64,000 nucleotides of DNA from Amphibalanus amphitrite (taxonomy: Eukaryota > Arthropoda > Thecostraca > Balanomorpha > Balanidae), in assembly GCF_019059575.1 (NCBI RefSeq), contig NW_024881710.1, forward strand, positions 1 to 64,000, read 5' to 3'. A program made the translations under genes and the position numbers. Below the pieces are notes generated by a model that saw only the letters and a program-made list of their open reading frames with translations, searched no databases and was not told where the DNA came from. Every line of letters begins with the position of its first letter. Within the stretch, counting starts at the first letter, position 1. Of this stretch, positions 1-18,791 are shown piece after piece.

Positions 1-1004
1 CGGCTTCTAATGTGGGTGTGTGGTGTGGGGGGGGGGGTCGGTTGGACCCCCTCCCCCCTTGCCGTTTGGCCCCTGATTGAGGCTATAGCTTCGCGGAAAA
101 AACGAGCGTGCTGCCCGTGTCGAGAGGAAGCCGATGATACCCCAATTTAAGGTTCTAGGTCATTGGTTGACCTTCCAGGTCAGATCAATGACCCAAAAGT
201 CGGGAAAACCGGGACCTGTTTGAAAGTCTTAAAGTGTGGCTGCTAAGAGGTTTTTTCGGGTGCTGATCACGAATATCGTGTTAGTTTTGATCACAGATGA
301 TGTCATTAAGCATTTAGACTAGGTCGGGTCAGGTCAGTCAGCATTCGTAGTACGTGTCAACCGCCTCTGGCAGCTTCGTAACATGTTACGAAGGCACCAA
401 ACTACTTCGTTAATGTTCAAATAGTTTCTAAATTCGAATTCAGCTCCAAAAACTAGCTTAGAAACATGTAAAGCGCAAAAGTGAATCGAGGTCACCAAAG
501 TCAATGACCTGACCTGACCTTCAGGTGACCTTGACATCCACCCAAATGCATGGGAGCAGCATCAAATCACATGTTTGAACGTTTGAGACCACGAGAAGCT
601 TGCATGCAAGCTTTCTTTATGCGGATAGAAACGGAGAAAGCAACAGTAGAAACACATATTAGACAACGTTTTAAAGAAGGGCTTTTCTTCTTTTTGACCT
701 TGTCACTATCCACAATGAGATCGTGGTCTCATTTCACTGATCGACCCTTGTCAACGCACATTTTTGACACACAAAGTCGTTTTATTCTACTCTTACGGTA
801 GAGCGAGACATTTAGAACGATGAATCACAAGCCAGCGATACCAGTTTTCCATTCATCACCAAAGTGTCTCACCTGTCGAAGCGAGACATCATCTCAAGCC
901 TGTGTCGCGCACAGTAGGTACCCGTTGCTCGGGATTAGTCAGCAGTGTCAGAGCATCAGTGCATACTGCATATGCATCTGCAGTGCCAGCACCGTGGCGG
1001 CAGC

Positions 1005-1785
1005 CTAGGTGTGGTAGTTCTGGCTGCAGTGGTTATGCAGTCGTACTTGGCAGATGCTACACATTGTACGCGTTTTTTTTTTTTTTGACACAGCTTGCAG
1101 CGGCCTTGAGTGGCAGCCGGGACGATGAAGTGGTTTTGTGCAGTTCGGGAGACCACCGTCACCCGGCCGCTGCTGGGTCCTGGTCCGCTGCCGGTGACGT
1201 TTGGCGGACATGGCTCTTGTCTCGGGTTTTTTAGGAGCTCCAGAGCGACCTCGCGAGTGAACACCAGCTGGTCCACACTTCTCTCGGTGCAGCTGCGGTA
1301 CATGCGCCAGCTGGCTACTCTCAGTAGACCGAATGCGTTGGTGACGAGCGTGCCGTACCATTTCTTCCACCGGATCACAGGCCTGTAAGCCGCCACCCGC
1401 TCCGTCCACTAGGTCTACGCCACCCATGTACAGGTTATATTCGTATATGAGGTTCGGCTGCTTGACCGTCACCTTCTTCTTTTCGTCACCCGACCAGCGT
1501 TGCACGTCTTTGAGTGGGCTGATGTCCGAGTGATTTGTGACCACTGTCACTGCCCTGTTGTCTCTCTCCACTTCACGGCCAGCACCCCGTTAGTGGATTG
1601 GTACCAATGCTGTCCCCTGGGCACCTTTTCAGCAGTTTTGTTGTCAGGCAGGGGACACTTCTTCAGCCTGTTGTCGCGCACAGTGCCCGTTGCTCGGATG
1701 CCTCTTTGACGGAGAGCTATCTATCATCAAGGCATACGACGAGAAGTAGTTGTCAAAGAACACATGGTGCTGGGCAGGCGTCTGA
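1005..1785 (-). pseudogene. piggyBac transposase remnant, C-terminal half
   Basis: Read on the - strand from about 1785 downward, three frames in turn give piggyBac hallmarks. First comes HHVFFDNYFSSYAL, holding the second catalytic Asp in FDN. Then come RATGTVRDNRLKKCPLP and GQHWYQSTNGVLAVKW, then NLYMGGVDLVD, holding the third catalytic Asp in GGVD, then the RWKKWYGTL and SWRMYRSC segments. Close to the end is a Cys/His-rich stretch (CSICQVRLHNHCSQNYHT) like the C-terminal zinc-binding domain of the family. At least three frameshifts separate these pieces, and the N-terminal half with the first catalytic Asp is not recognisable. It therefore cannot encode a working enzyme. The piggyBac assignment is secure. 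Confidence 0.88.
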
Positions 1786-2212
1786 AGACATTTACGGTGG
1801 CAGCTGATCGCCACCTTCCGGTGGCAGTATTACCAAGTCCAGCCCTTCATCGTGGTCATCACTGGCAACAGCAGCGATTGCCTCACTCAGCAGGCGCACA
1901 GATCTACGCGCCATGGTCAGGAGGATAAGTCACCACCCGTCACCTCTGCCGTGCATCACTCCCCGAACGCACTTGGCAGACTGAGAGCTTCTGTCTCGGG
2001 CACCCGAGGTGTGTTGAGTGTCGATACCAACGACCCTACTCCATTCGCTGACATTGGCGCCGACGGATGACACTGCTGGACGAGACGACGCTCTATCATC
2101 CAGCATCAGTAACGTGAGTGATACGGTCCTTGACACACCCGGGTGTAGACCTAGCGTGAGAGCAGAACCACCAGAGAGGATGCAAATTGATTCAGTGGAA
2201 ATTGAGAACAAG

Positions 2213-2691
<479 letters not shown>

Positions 2692-3430
2692 GCCTTCCAA
2701 TGTCAGTCCATTATGAGCTGACCTACCAGTGGATGTGCCCAATGTTCCCATTTGGGAACATCCAAATTTTGGAAGCCCCCGAAGCTTTTGTGGTGAAGCA
2801 TTGCTTTTGATATTTCTCCCGTACAATTGGAACTTATTGTTGAAGCATTACTGGAAATTATAAGGAAATCTATCAAGAAATCGATTTTAAGGAAATTATT
2901 TTCTTGATGAAGGTACAGTGTAGCAAAAAAGGGCTATTTCGAAAATCAAGAGAGGTGCTTTATAAGGGTGAAGTTCGAGTTTTTTAGGCTGCTAAATTTT
3001 GTTCAGGGCTTCAGATACCAGAACCAATATTCATAATCGCTGTGCGATCCTAGGATCAGAGCCTAGAGCCAAAATTGTCGATGTTCCCAAATGGGAACAT
3101 TGGGCACTAATGGGTTTTAAAGGTCACTTGGGTCAGAGTCATGAAATTTTCAGAGTAGGTGTGAAATTGATCAACTCGAGGGTACTGAAAGTTTCGTCGC
3201 GATCGGCCGCTTTTTACGCGAGTTATTCGCGAAATACCATGGGGGGGGTCCATCCGACCCCCCCCCCCCTGCACATGCGAGGGTTAAAGCACAATTGCTC
3301 GGTCAAAACACGGTCAAAACACGTCTTCATTTTAGTTCGTATCGCCAATCTGCAACTGCAGATGCCAGGTTGACTGAAAGGTTTGCGTTTGTTATGTTTT
3401 GATCCTGAATCATTAATTTTGTGTCGTCAG

Positions 3431-10715
<7,285 letters not shown>

Positions 10716-12497
10716 CCCGGCGCGCCGTCCGCGCGCTGTGTGAGTGGCTGACGATTCCCGACTCGGCCGCAGTCACGCTGTGTGCTGACCGGGACCCGGG
10801 CACGAGTCCGATCGATGATCTACAAACCTGATGACTTCCATTTATTAGCAGTCCTAACGAGGATATTCTACAGAAGTGGGATTGTGGGCTTGATAATCTC
10901 ACCTTCGAATTACCAATGAAAAGTGAAGATCTCTTTGTGAAGAGTTCTTCGCGGCCTTCCAGCCGCGGTAAGGTGCCTTTTGCTGCTGTTAGTTCGCTGC
11001 TACCAGTCTTCGAGACAGAGTGGATGTTATTCCCACCGCTTTGCTCTTTGACTGCCAGTGAATTGCCATTGGCTGTCCCGCAAGTGATGTTAACAAGATA
11101 CCTTGTTAAGCGTGTGCCAGGAGTCGTCTGAGCGGGCCTTTAGTGGGCGGTGCCGCGGGGCGTTATAGCGATTTACGCGTGTGTAGTTGGCTACTGCGGC
11201 CAGCTGCCAACTATTGGGTGCCTTTGCGCTGCCTTGTGAACGTACAAACAGCAGATTACGGTGATGCACCAGTTGTAAAAGGTGAATGAACCACTCGTGA
11301 GCGGCGGCTGCGGCGTTTGAAATAGTGTTCGTGGCGGTGGACACCGTGCCGCTTCAGTCGGGACTTCCATTTGTATTTCCGTATCAAGCTACATTCCGGC
11401 ACTTTGTAAGAATTTGAATACATGCAGTCGTTTTTTGCTAGTCTGTTTCCCATAACGGCTTGCCATCGACCGAGTCTGAACAACAGTTTTTTCAGCTCGG
11501 TCGCATGCTAGGCTTAGATGCTGCTCAGTGCTCTCTGTTCCCGAATTTGATTGATCAGTTGTCTAGTTGAAATAGGACGATTGTAGAAATCTGACAGGAC
11601 ACATTGTATACGGAATTTTAGTGACAACTAATTTTACGTATGTTTTCGAATGGCGGGTCCCGATTTGAGTGCCCTTCGCCTTTTTCACAATGTTTTTTCC
11701 CTGTAGCCATCATCTTGTAACCAAGATTCTTACAGATAGTTGTTACCATCCTAGAATTCAGCAACTACCGGATGGACAGGGAAGAAAGTTGCGCCATTTT
11801 ACTCGCCGCGTGTGATTTCATCTTATATTTCGACATCAGTGACCTTCAACGATCAACGACAAATGTTTTGTTTTGCTAACAACTTACAGCATTCTGAAAT
11901 AGCCAATACAAGGCAAATAAAAACGAAAATGACACGATTTGATTCGTCGCACGTGATTCTAGCAGACTTATCGCTGCCTTACCTAATTTTAGGTGGAAAC
12001 ATAACATAACTTTAGGCCGACCCGTGGTCTAAATCAGTGACGGTCACCATATTGGCATGCACAGACCGTAAGGTCAGTTCGCTTAGGCGTCTGATGATAA
12101 TCAAAGTATCTGATGGCATCGCAAATTGTAAATCGAATGATGTTGTTTTCAGCCAACTCGACGCGATTGGTATGTTTGGAATGGCAGTGAAATAGTGTTG
12201 CCCCGTTATCAATGGTTGCACTGTTTTTATTTTGTTGATAATAGATTGGAACGAGCGCGCCGTAGTTGCAAACATTTGTTTGCATTCGATGGCCTGTTCA
12301 AGGTTGGTTCAAGATGACCTGCTGCCAACACAGCTGACCAATCGGCATGAAAACAGAGAATAAGGAAGCGACAAACGACGTCATAAGCAGCAAACAAGAG
12401 TCAACCATTGGCTGCTTGTGGCAACTGTGACGTCATTTTATCTGACTCTGATTCCGTCAGTAGAAGCCTAAGAACACACTTTTTCGGCCAAAGTGGC
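10716..12497. other. Downstream flank of MCM6, no recognised gene
   Basis: The 3' UTR of MCM6 presumably starts here, but no convincing AATAAA lies in the first few hundred bases. An AATAAA occurs near 11917. No reading frame shows a recognisable domain, and no tRNA or rRNA signal was seen. Confidence 0.5.
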
Positions 12498-12849
12498 AGG
12501 CGGGCGGCATATTTACGTCTGGACAACGAGTTGCGGGGAAAAGTGCTGATTGTGTTGCAGTTTTAGGAGCCGGTGATTAGGCTGGATTTTTTGGTTACTT
12601 TTTCGTACCGATTCATGTATTTCATAGTGTTTGGCTTTTGAATATTTTAGTTCTTTCAGATAAATATTACTTGCCTTACAACTTTTGTAAAAACGTTTCA
12701 TTTTTTTATAAGCCGACGTTCAGAGTCCTAAAAATACATCAGCACTACAATCATTGTAAACAAACAAATGGAGCACCACTTGGCTCTGTTCCAAGGCCAT
12801 TTTTTAGTTTATCTGGTGGTTTTCTTGCTCTTGTACGTCGTTTTGTTGG

Positions 12850-13283
12850 ATAACGAGGCTTGAAATGATCTCACGCATGTCAAAGTGTTTTTATTTTAGG
12901 CAAAATAAATATCTAAAACAGTAAAACAAGCTTTCGGCTTGTTTTACTGTTTCATTTCAGTTCATGTTGTTTTCATCAGTACTGTTTCAGTTCATGTCAA
13001 TGTTGTAGCGTACGTAATGATACATTGTTCTACATTATTTACTTGCCATGTGCAATGTACCACACTATTTGCAACGTATTGCAATACGTTTAAAAAAGTG
13101 AGCTGCTATGAGGATGCCTGGAACAATATGATTGTGCTCTAGCTTTTGAAAATCAAAAACATGTTAATTTATTCAAACTTGATGATGGCGTAATGCCGAA
13201 AGCTTGTTTTACTGTTTTAGATATTTATTTTGCCTAAAATAAAAACACTTTGACATGCGTGAGATCATTTCAAGCCTCGTTAT
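12850..13283. repeat. 88-bp perfect inverted repeat with 258-bp spacer
   Basis: The left arm, 12850-12937 (starting ATAACGAGGCTTGAAATGAT), returns as its reverse complement at 13196-13283. The outer bases read TA-ACGAGG and CCTCGT-TA, so a TA target duplication, as in the Tc1/mariner superfamily, is possible. No frame of note lies in the spacer. It is probably a MITE nested in the larger candidate element around it. Confidence 0.85.
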
Positions 13284-14105
13284 ATTAATAATAATCATGT
13301 CATCCATCCTCGCCCACATAAAAAGTTTTGTTGGATGTTTTGAATCCCTTAAGATTGACTTATATCATAATTAAGAAGCATGTTGATTGAAAACAATCTG
13401 AAGTATCCAGGAGGCTGACAGAGGTCCTGACTACTGAGCAATATCAATATCAAGTTGAACAAGTTATGAAATTTTGGTTGATAAACGCAAGTTGATCGGG
13501 CTCATATATCAGCAAGAAAAGGTAAAATTAAAAGAGCTTATTGTCCAAAAACAAGCTATAATATTGGAGACCTTGGAGCCATACTGAAGAGCACACTGAG
13601 CAGGATCATGCCAGAAAATGTTGACTGATGAGCGCATATTGATGTATTGGTATGAATATTGAATAATAACTTACAACAGCAAGATAAATTAGTGCTAACT
13701 ATCAAGTTAAAATCTAGAATGAATGGACTTGGGCAGTTTTACTATGCTTAGATGCTATGCAGATTGTAATGTGCATCAGGTACTCAGTGTCTGGCAAATG
13801 AAACATGTGATCATTCCATTGCTACTGGAGGAGAAAGCTTGGATCACTAAATCCACTTTATGTTGATTTTGATGTTAATCATCATCACTGTATTTCTTGA
13901 AAAAAGGATTGTAGTAAAATTGTCAATGTGACAATCCATGCAGCGATGTGATCATATTATGTGTTCATAGTCATTCGTGATAGCCATTATTGGTCCAATA
14001 TACAATGGCAAAGCTCTCAGTCTCAGCGTTTCTTCCTGTGGATGGCCAGCAGTGACTCCGAGCTTAGAAGTATTAGTTTTCTTCACAGGGCTGGGATAAA
14101 AAGTA

Positions 14106-14401
14106 CTGAGGGTAATCTTCCACCAAGGAACTCTACTTTGACATGGTATGAGATGTAGGCACAAGTAGGTAGGTGCTCAGTTCCTTTCCTATAGTCAGTA
14201 GTTATGTATGTTTAGTTGGGTTAGCTTAGATCAGATTGCTAGTTTTTTAATTTGCCAAATGTCCAGAAAAATGTGACCTGAGCAATGAGCATACCCGAAC
14301 CTGACTAACCTGACAAGTGACAGCTGACCTAACCTCAATCATCACACATATTTGCAGCCTACCCAAGACCTGAGGGTAATCTTCCACCAAGGAACTCTAC
14401 T
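14106..14401 (+). repeat. 32-bp direct repeat, 264 bp apart
   Basis: CTGAGGGTAATCTTCCACCA and the next 12 bases occur identically at 14106-14137 and 14370-14401. The sequence between is AT-rich and contains scattered ACCT/AGGT motifs. No gene was recognised. Confidence 0.8.
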
Positions 14402-14930
14402 CACCAAGATGTACTCACCAACAGGTGAGTTAAACCTGCATGGCAGTAGCACCCAGTTATAGGTAGGTACTCACCCTAACTCAATCTTACCTGCTAACCT
14501 TCAACTTGCCAAAAGTTAGCTCACATTGCCAAGCTGTGTCCAGGGAAACAGAATGAGGACAGAGGAACTGGCTCATTGGGTGGCTGGTGTGAGTCTGTGC
14601 ATTTTAAGTGTTTCTTCTCTGAAGCTACTCTGCACTGCTGTATGTCATGTTAGATGCTCAGAAAATGTGGGAAATGATTACTAAGCTACTTAAGTGCTTT
14701 ATTAATGCTCGAGACATGAACAAGTACAGATCCTGCAGGGTACAGCTATGAGTTAGGTGCTAGGTGAGTATGTTATGTGAATGTGCTGTTCCCTGTTTGA
14801 CCGTAAGTATACAAACAAGCACAGGGTCACAGTTATATTCAATCTCCACATAAACATACAACAAAAACGGCCATATAGCCTAACTCCGAACACACCACAG
14901 ATAACTTAAGCCTTTGAAGGCACAAAAATG

Positions 14931-15224
14931 TTTTGATTAACAGGACAGGTTTACAATATATCCTCTGTCCTTGGGGGATCTTGCTGCCAAGTTGAGGTAT
15001 GATGACTGAACTTCAGGATTGATCAACCTTTTCTTAGCCACTGCTTATACATATACGAGAAAGACCAAATGCTTGTTTGTTTTGATTTACAGGACATGTA
15101 TACAATATATCCTCTGTCCTTGGGGGATCTTGCTGCCAAGTTGAGGTACGATGACTGAACTTCAGGATTGATCCACCTTTTCTTAGCCACTGCTTATAAA
15201 CGAGAAAGACCAAATGCTTGTTTG
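14931..15224 (+). repeat. 149-bp tandem duplication
   Basis: The unit from 14931 (TTTTGATTAACAGGACAGGT) repeats from 15080 (TTTTGATTTACAGGACATGT) through the closing GACCAAATGCTTGTTTG, with only a few substitutions and one 4-base gap. No coding frame was recognised. Confidence 0.9.
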
Positions 15225-16023
15225 TAAACTGCGTTGAAAATTTAATGATCCACCTTCAATTCTGACATGAAGGCACAAATGAAATAGTTCCCTCTCCTTT
15301 TGGAATACACAAAGCAAAATATTTAATAAATTTTAGTGGATGGACAAGAGCAATTAGCACAGCTTTCCCTCAAGTTAACTTCTGGCACTGTTGATGAATT
15401 ACAGTGACGCTTATTCGCTTCATATTTTGTAACAAACGCGCTAAAACTGCAACATAACAGCACTATATGCTTCTTGACAAAATGCAATAGTATTAAAAAT
15501 TTAGCCCTGATGGCATTCATTCTTGGTGGAAACGTAACTACAAAATATTTTGTAGTAACATTTAAATTCTGGCCGAAAACAGTGCACGGTTTAAAAAAGA
15601 ATCATTCCAATGACGGTCCATTCTTGCGGTCCTGAAATCGCCACTATTTCCGGCCTCTCCAACGCAACTCGTTGTCCAGACGTAAATATGCAGGTGGGCG
15701 ATGTCAACTTTTGACGCTAGTTATAGTACTTTTTAATTTTTAGTATTTCTTTCTGCTATGTGTGTGTTCAGTAGTACTATGGTATTTTGTTTGCATATAA
15801 CATTTGTTAGGCGCTTTCAAAGAATGTATCGCAAGTATTTTCTTCTCATTTAGTGCCTGGCTGTTGCTATGAACGATACTTTCATGGTTATCATTTTACC
15901 TTGTCTCAGGTTAGGTATGCATCTTTTTGTGCATGCTTTTTCTGAGAGAGAAAAAAATAGTAGGTAGTGTATCTTTATGGTGATGTCCAAAAATGGTTAT
16001 TTTTTGTTTCAGGTAATGTGAAA

Positions 16024-18791
16024 ATGGCACTCCGGGCTGCACCACCACCTCCAAAACTAGCTCCGAAGCCTGGAAGTGTAAAGGTTTATAGAGCAATTTA
16101 CAAGTACACTGCCCAAAGCGTAAGTTGATTTCTATTGTAAATGATAGCAACTCAACAATGATGGGGTCTCAGGGTAATGGCACCTGAGAATGAGATGTTC
16201 AGTGGCTGTTTTTGTTGTGGCCTCTGCTTGAGCTGAGGTATTCCATCCTCCTCTTGAGCTGCTGCACACAATCAGTATAAGGTGTATTCTGGGCATGAGT
16301 GTATCAACGCTAACGAGCCTGAGCTGGTCGGGCGCTGCCGCAAGACTGTTAAGCCAAGTGTGAATACACTCGTTCATTCATTTGTATGCTGGGCTTTACC
16401 AATTCTGAGGACAGCCTTAGAGGCCACAACAGTTTTTTTCTCAGTGCTCTGATAGTTTTCTAGCACATCTTGGTCTTCCATTGAAGATTTATGATCAGCA
16501 GATTTGCTATTCACCACTGAGCAGCTGAGGGAGAATTGCCAGCAAGTTTATTTTATATATGACATTTATGTCATATATATGACATATATATATATATGAC
16601 ATACATATATATATGACATATATATGACATTTTATGTCATTATAATGCATTGTCACTTGCCAGAGGGGTGTTCACGGGCACCGCACACTGCTGCGTGCGG
16701 TGTGTGCGGTGCATCCAGCAGGCGTGGGGGTAGGGGATGGGTAGGCGGTTCTGACGTCACGGCTGCGTGCGGTGGACGGTCCGCTGTGGCCAGTCCCGAC
16801 CAGCGATCGCTGTGTGCGGTGACGGAAGGCAGACGTAGGGACGAAGTGGGCGGAGCTTCGAGGCTGTGTGCGGTCCGACCGCACACAGGGCCCGTGAACA
16901 GCCCTCAGTATGCTGAAAAAACAGCTTCCAAAATCCAAGCACACTCTTGCATTGGGAAACACCTAGCCTATAAAGTGAAACCTATTTTCACATGTAGGTA
17001 AATGTATTTTCATTTAACAGCAGAGCTCTCAGATAAACAAAGCATGTGGTTCAGGTAGCAAAGTATCAGACATGGGAATATAATGGCAGTTATTATCAGG
17101 AAAGGATTGAGGCCTTTGGAGTGAAGCATCTGTTGATAATAGTAAAAAGTAGCATGGAGTTTTTCATTATTAATGGATTAGATGTTTGGGCTGGAAGGAG
17201 AAATTCACATTAGTTGGAGTGTTTTTTTTTTTTTGCTACATCAAACTTCTCTCAAGAAGATAGGACAAAATTATCATTTGCCTTATTTTGCTGAGCATGC
17301 AAGCTGCAACCCAACACTGCAAGACTTGACAATCTCTGCACAGCACACCAGCAATGCTCCTCTGGGTGACACATCTGCACCAGGTGCTAGCCTTCCAGAG
17401 TGACAAAGTAGGTACTGTGCCAGCCACACTGAATAAGACCTAGAACAGTCACTGATGATGGATGTGACTCTCTCACCTCTGCTGTCCATTCTTGGAAATT
17501 GGAAGACACCCTTTGGAGGTGATCAGGCTTAACCCTTCCTTTCTCTCTGAATGGGCACCATGTGGCCTGTGCACCACATGAGGCCTGTTGATGTGTGGCG
17601 GTGATTGATTGATGGTGAATGACTGACTGCTGCCTGGCCTGATTTCAGGAAGATGAGCTGTCATTCGAGGCTGGAGACTTGCTGTATGTGAAGGAGCCTT
17701 CCGCCGACCAGGTGTGGTGGACAGCGAGCTGTGGCACCAAAACCGGCCTGGTGCCATACAATTATGGTACGTGTATTTATTGTTCATTATCACTTCGTCA
17801 TCTTTTGGGGCGACAAATGAGCGAGCGCGAGTGAGCCTGTGGTGAAGTGGGGAGCGTGAGAGGCACATCGAAATGACTTTGCGACTGGTGCCTTATGGTC
17901 TACCAAATTTAAGTGTGATAGGATCAGCCATTCTCAAGATGTGGAAGCAGTCTCCTTCACGTGCGTGTGTGCTAACTGGGTGCAAACTGACTTTTGCACG
18001 GCACTCACTCATGTCTAATCACTGGTCGCTAAGGGTCAAGGGGTGTACCAAAGCTGAGTCGCCATCGGCCTAGCCGTTCTCGAGATGTGGAATCGACCCC
18101 TCCACGTGCGTACGTGCCGTATCGCCCGACGGTGACTCGAGGAAAATGCATCGCCCGGTAAGGAAAAAAGCAGGAGAGCTCGGTGGTATGGTGTGGGCTA
18201 TCGGCTCTGTGCGTAACTATGACGTTGTATCCGGCAGTGGAGGAGCGCTCCGAGCCCTTGGAGAGTCCGCTGCACGAGGCGGCCAAGCGGGGCCACCTGA
18301 GCTTCCTGCAGGACTGTCTGCGCCACCGGGTGTCGGTGAACGGCCTGGACAAGGCCGGTAACACGGCGCTGCACTGGGCGGCGCGCGGAGGCCACCTGGA
18401 GTGCGCTGAGGCGCTGCTGGCCGTCCCCACCGTCTGCGTCAACGTGCAGGTCAGTAGACTAGCAGCAGACGCGGGTTGTGGCATTTCTTAGAGCTTAAGC
18501 TGCTGCTACATGAATATATCGCTACGCGTCATTCGTCCGCCTATCAAGCTGATATCTGTTTTCCTGTGACGCTGGCAGAACAAACTGGGCGACACGGCGC
18601 TCCACCTGGCCGCCTGGCGCGGTCAGGCCGAAATGGTGTCACTGCTGCTGCGCCACGGGGCCGACCAGAGCGTCTGTAACGGCCAGCAGCAGCGGCCGGC
18701 CGACCTGGCGCAGTCGGCCAGCTGCGCGGCGCTGCTCCGACCCAGGTCCTGCACCGACGACGACTACGGAGTCGAGTCCGACTCGGACTGA
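16024..18791 (+). CDS. OSTF1: OSTF1, SH3 and ankyrin-repeat adaptor protein
   Basis: Homologue of osteoclast-stimulating factor 1, a small cytoplasmic adaptor known in vertebrates for Src-related signalling. Coding exons are 16024-16119, 17649-17766, 18238-18449 and 18579-18791; all GT-AG, phases agree, 212 aa against 214 in human. Residues 1-20 are a Pro/Ala-rich lead (PPPPKLAPKPG). The SH3 domain covers about 17-72, with the ALYDY-equivalent AIYKY, VWW at the ligand face and the closing GLVPYNY. Ankyrin repeats follow from ESPLHEAAKRGHL through GNTALHWAARGGHLE and GDTALHLAAWRGQ. The tail is acidic (DDDYGVESDSD). The start ATG at 16024 is preceded by CAG at 16010-16012, so a non-coding first exon probably lies upstream. 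The intron after exon 1 holds a MITE at 16664-16905. Confidence 0.95.
16552..16640. repeat. AT-rich TATATGACA microsatellite
   Basis: Imperfect repeats of (TA)n with TATGACAT and ATGTCATA units, largely self-complementary. It lies in OSTF1 intron 1 immediately before the MITE at 16664. Confidence 0.85.
16664..16905. mobile_element. 242-bp MITE with AGGGGTGTTCACGGGC termini
   Basis: The left end AGGGGTGTTCACGGGC and right end GCCCGTGAACAGCCCT are inverted copies with one mismatch. Both are flanked by CAG (16661-16663, 16906-16908), a possible 3-bp target duplication. The body is GC-rich and contains at least six TGCGGT or ACCGCA units, including a near-perfect palindrome at the right end around GTCCGAC. 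It lies in OSTF1 intron 1. I do not assign a superfamily. Confidence 0.75.

Larger units (their letters stand above)
12507..15691. mobile_element. Candidate DNA transposon with 29-bp TIRs and 9-bp target duplication
   Basis: GCATATTTACGTCTGGACAA runs inward from 12507, and the same 29 bases appear inverted at 15663-15691. Just outside lie AGGCGGGCG (12498-12506) and AGGTGGGCG (15692-15700), a 9-bp duplication with one mismatch. The 3185-bp interior carries an 88-bp inverted repeat (12850-13283), a 32-bp direct repeat and a 149-bp tandem duplication. No transposase frame was recognised, so if mobile it is non-autonomous. Duplications of 8-9 bp occur in Mutator-, Merlin-, P- and hAT-type elements; I cannot choose. 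The alternative is a pair of inverted promoter motifs, since the right copy lies about 320 bp upstream of the first recognised OSTF1 exon. Confidence 0.6.

Noticed and set aside
18183..18491. A separate ankyrin protein starting at 18183
   Set aside because: The frame is OSTF1 exon 3 read into its flanking introns. Splice sites at 18237/18238 and 18449/18450 and SH3 homology upstream show one gene.
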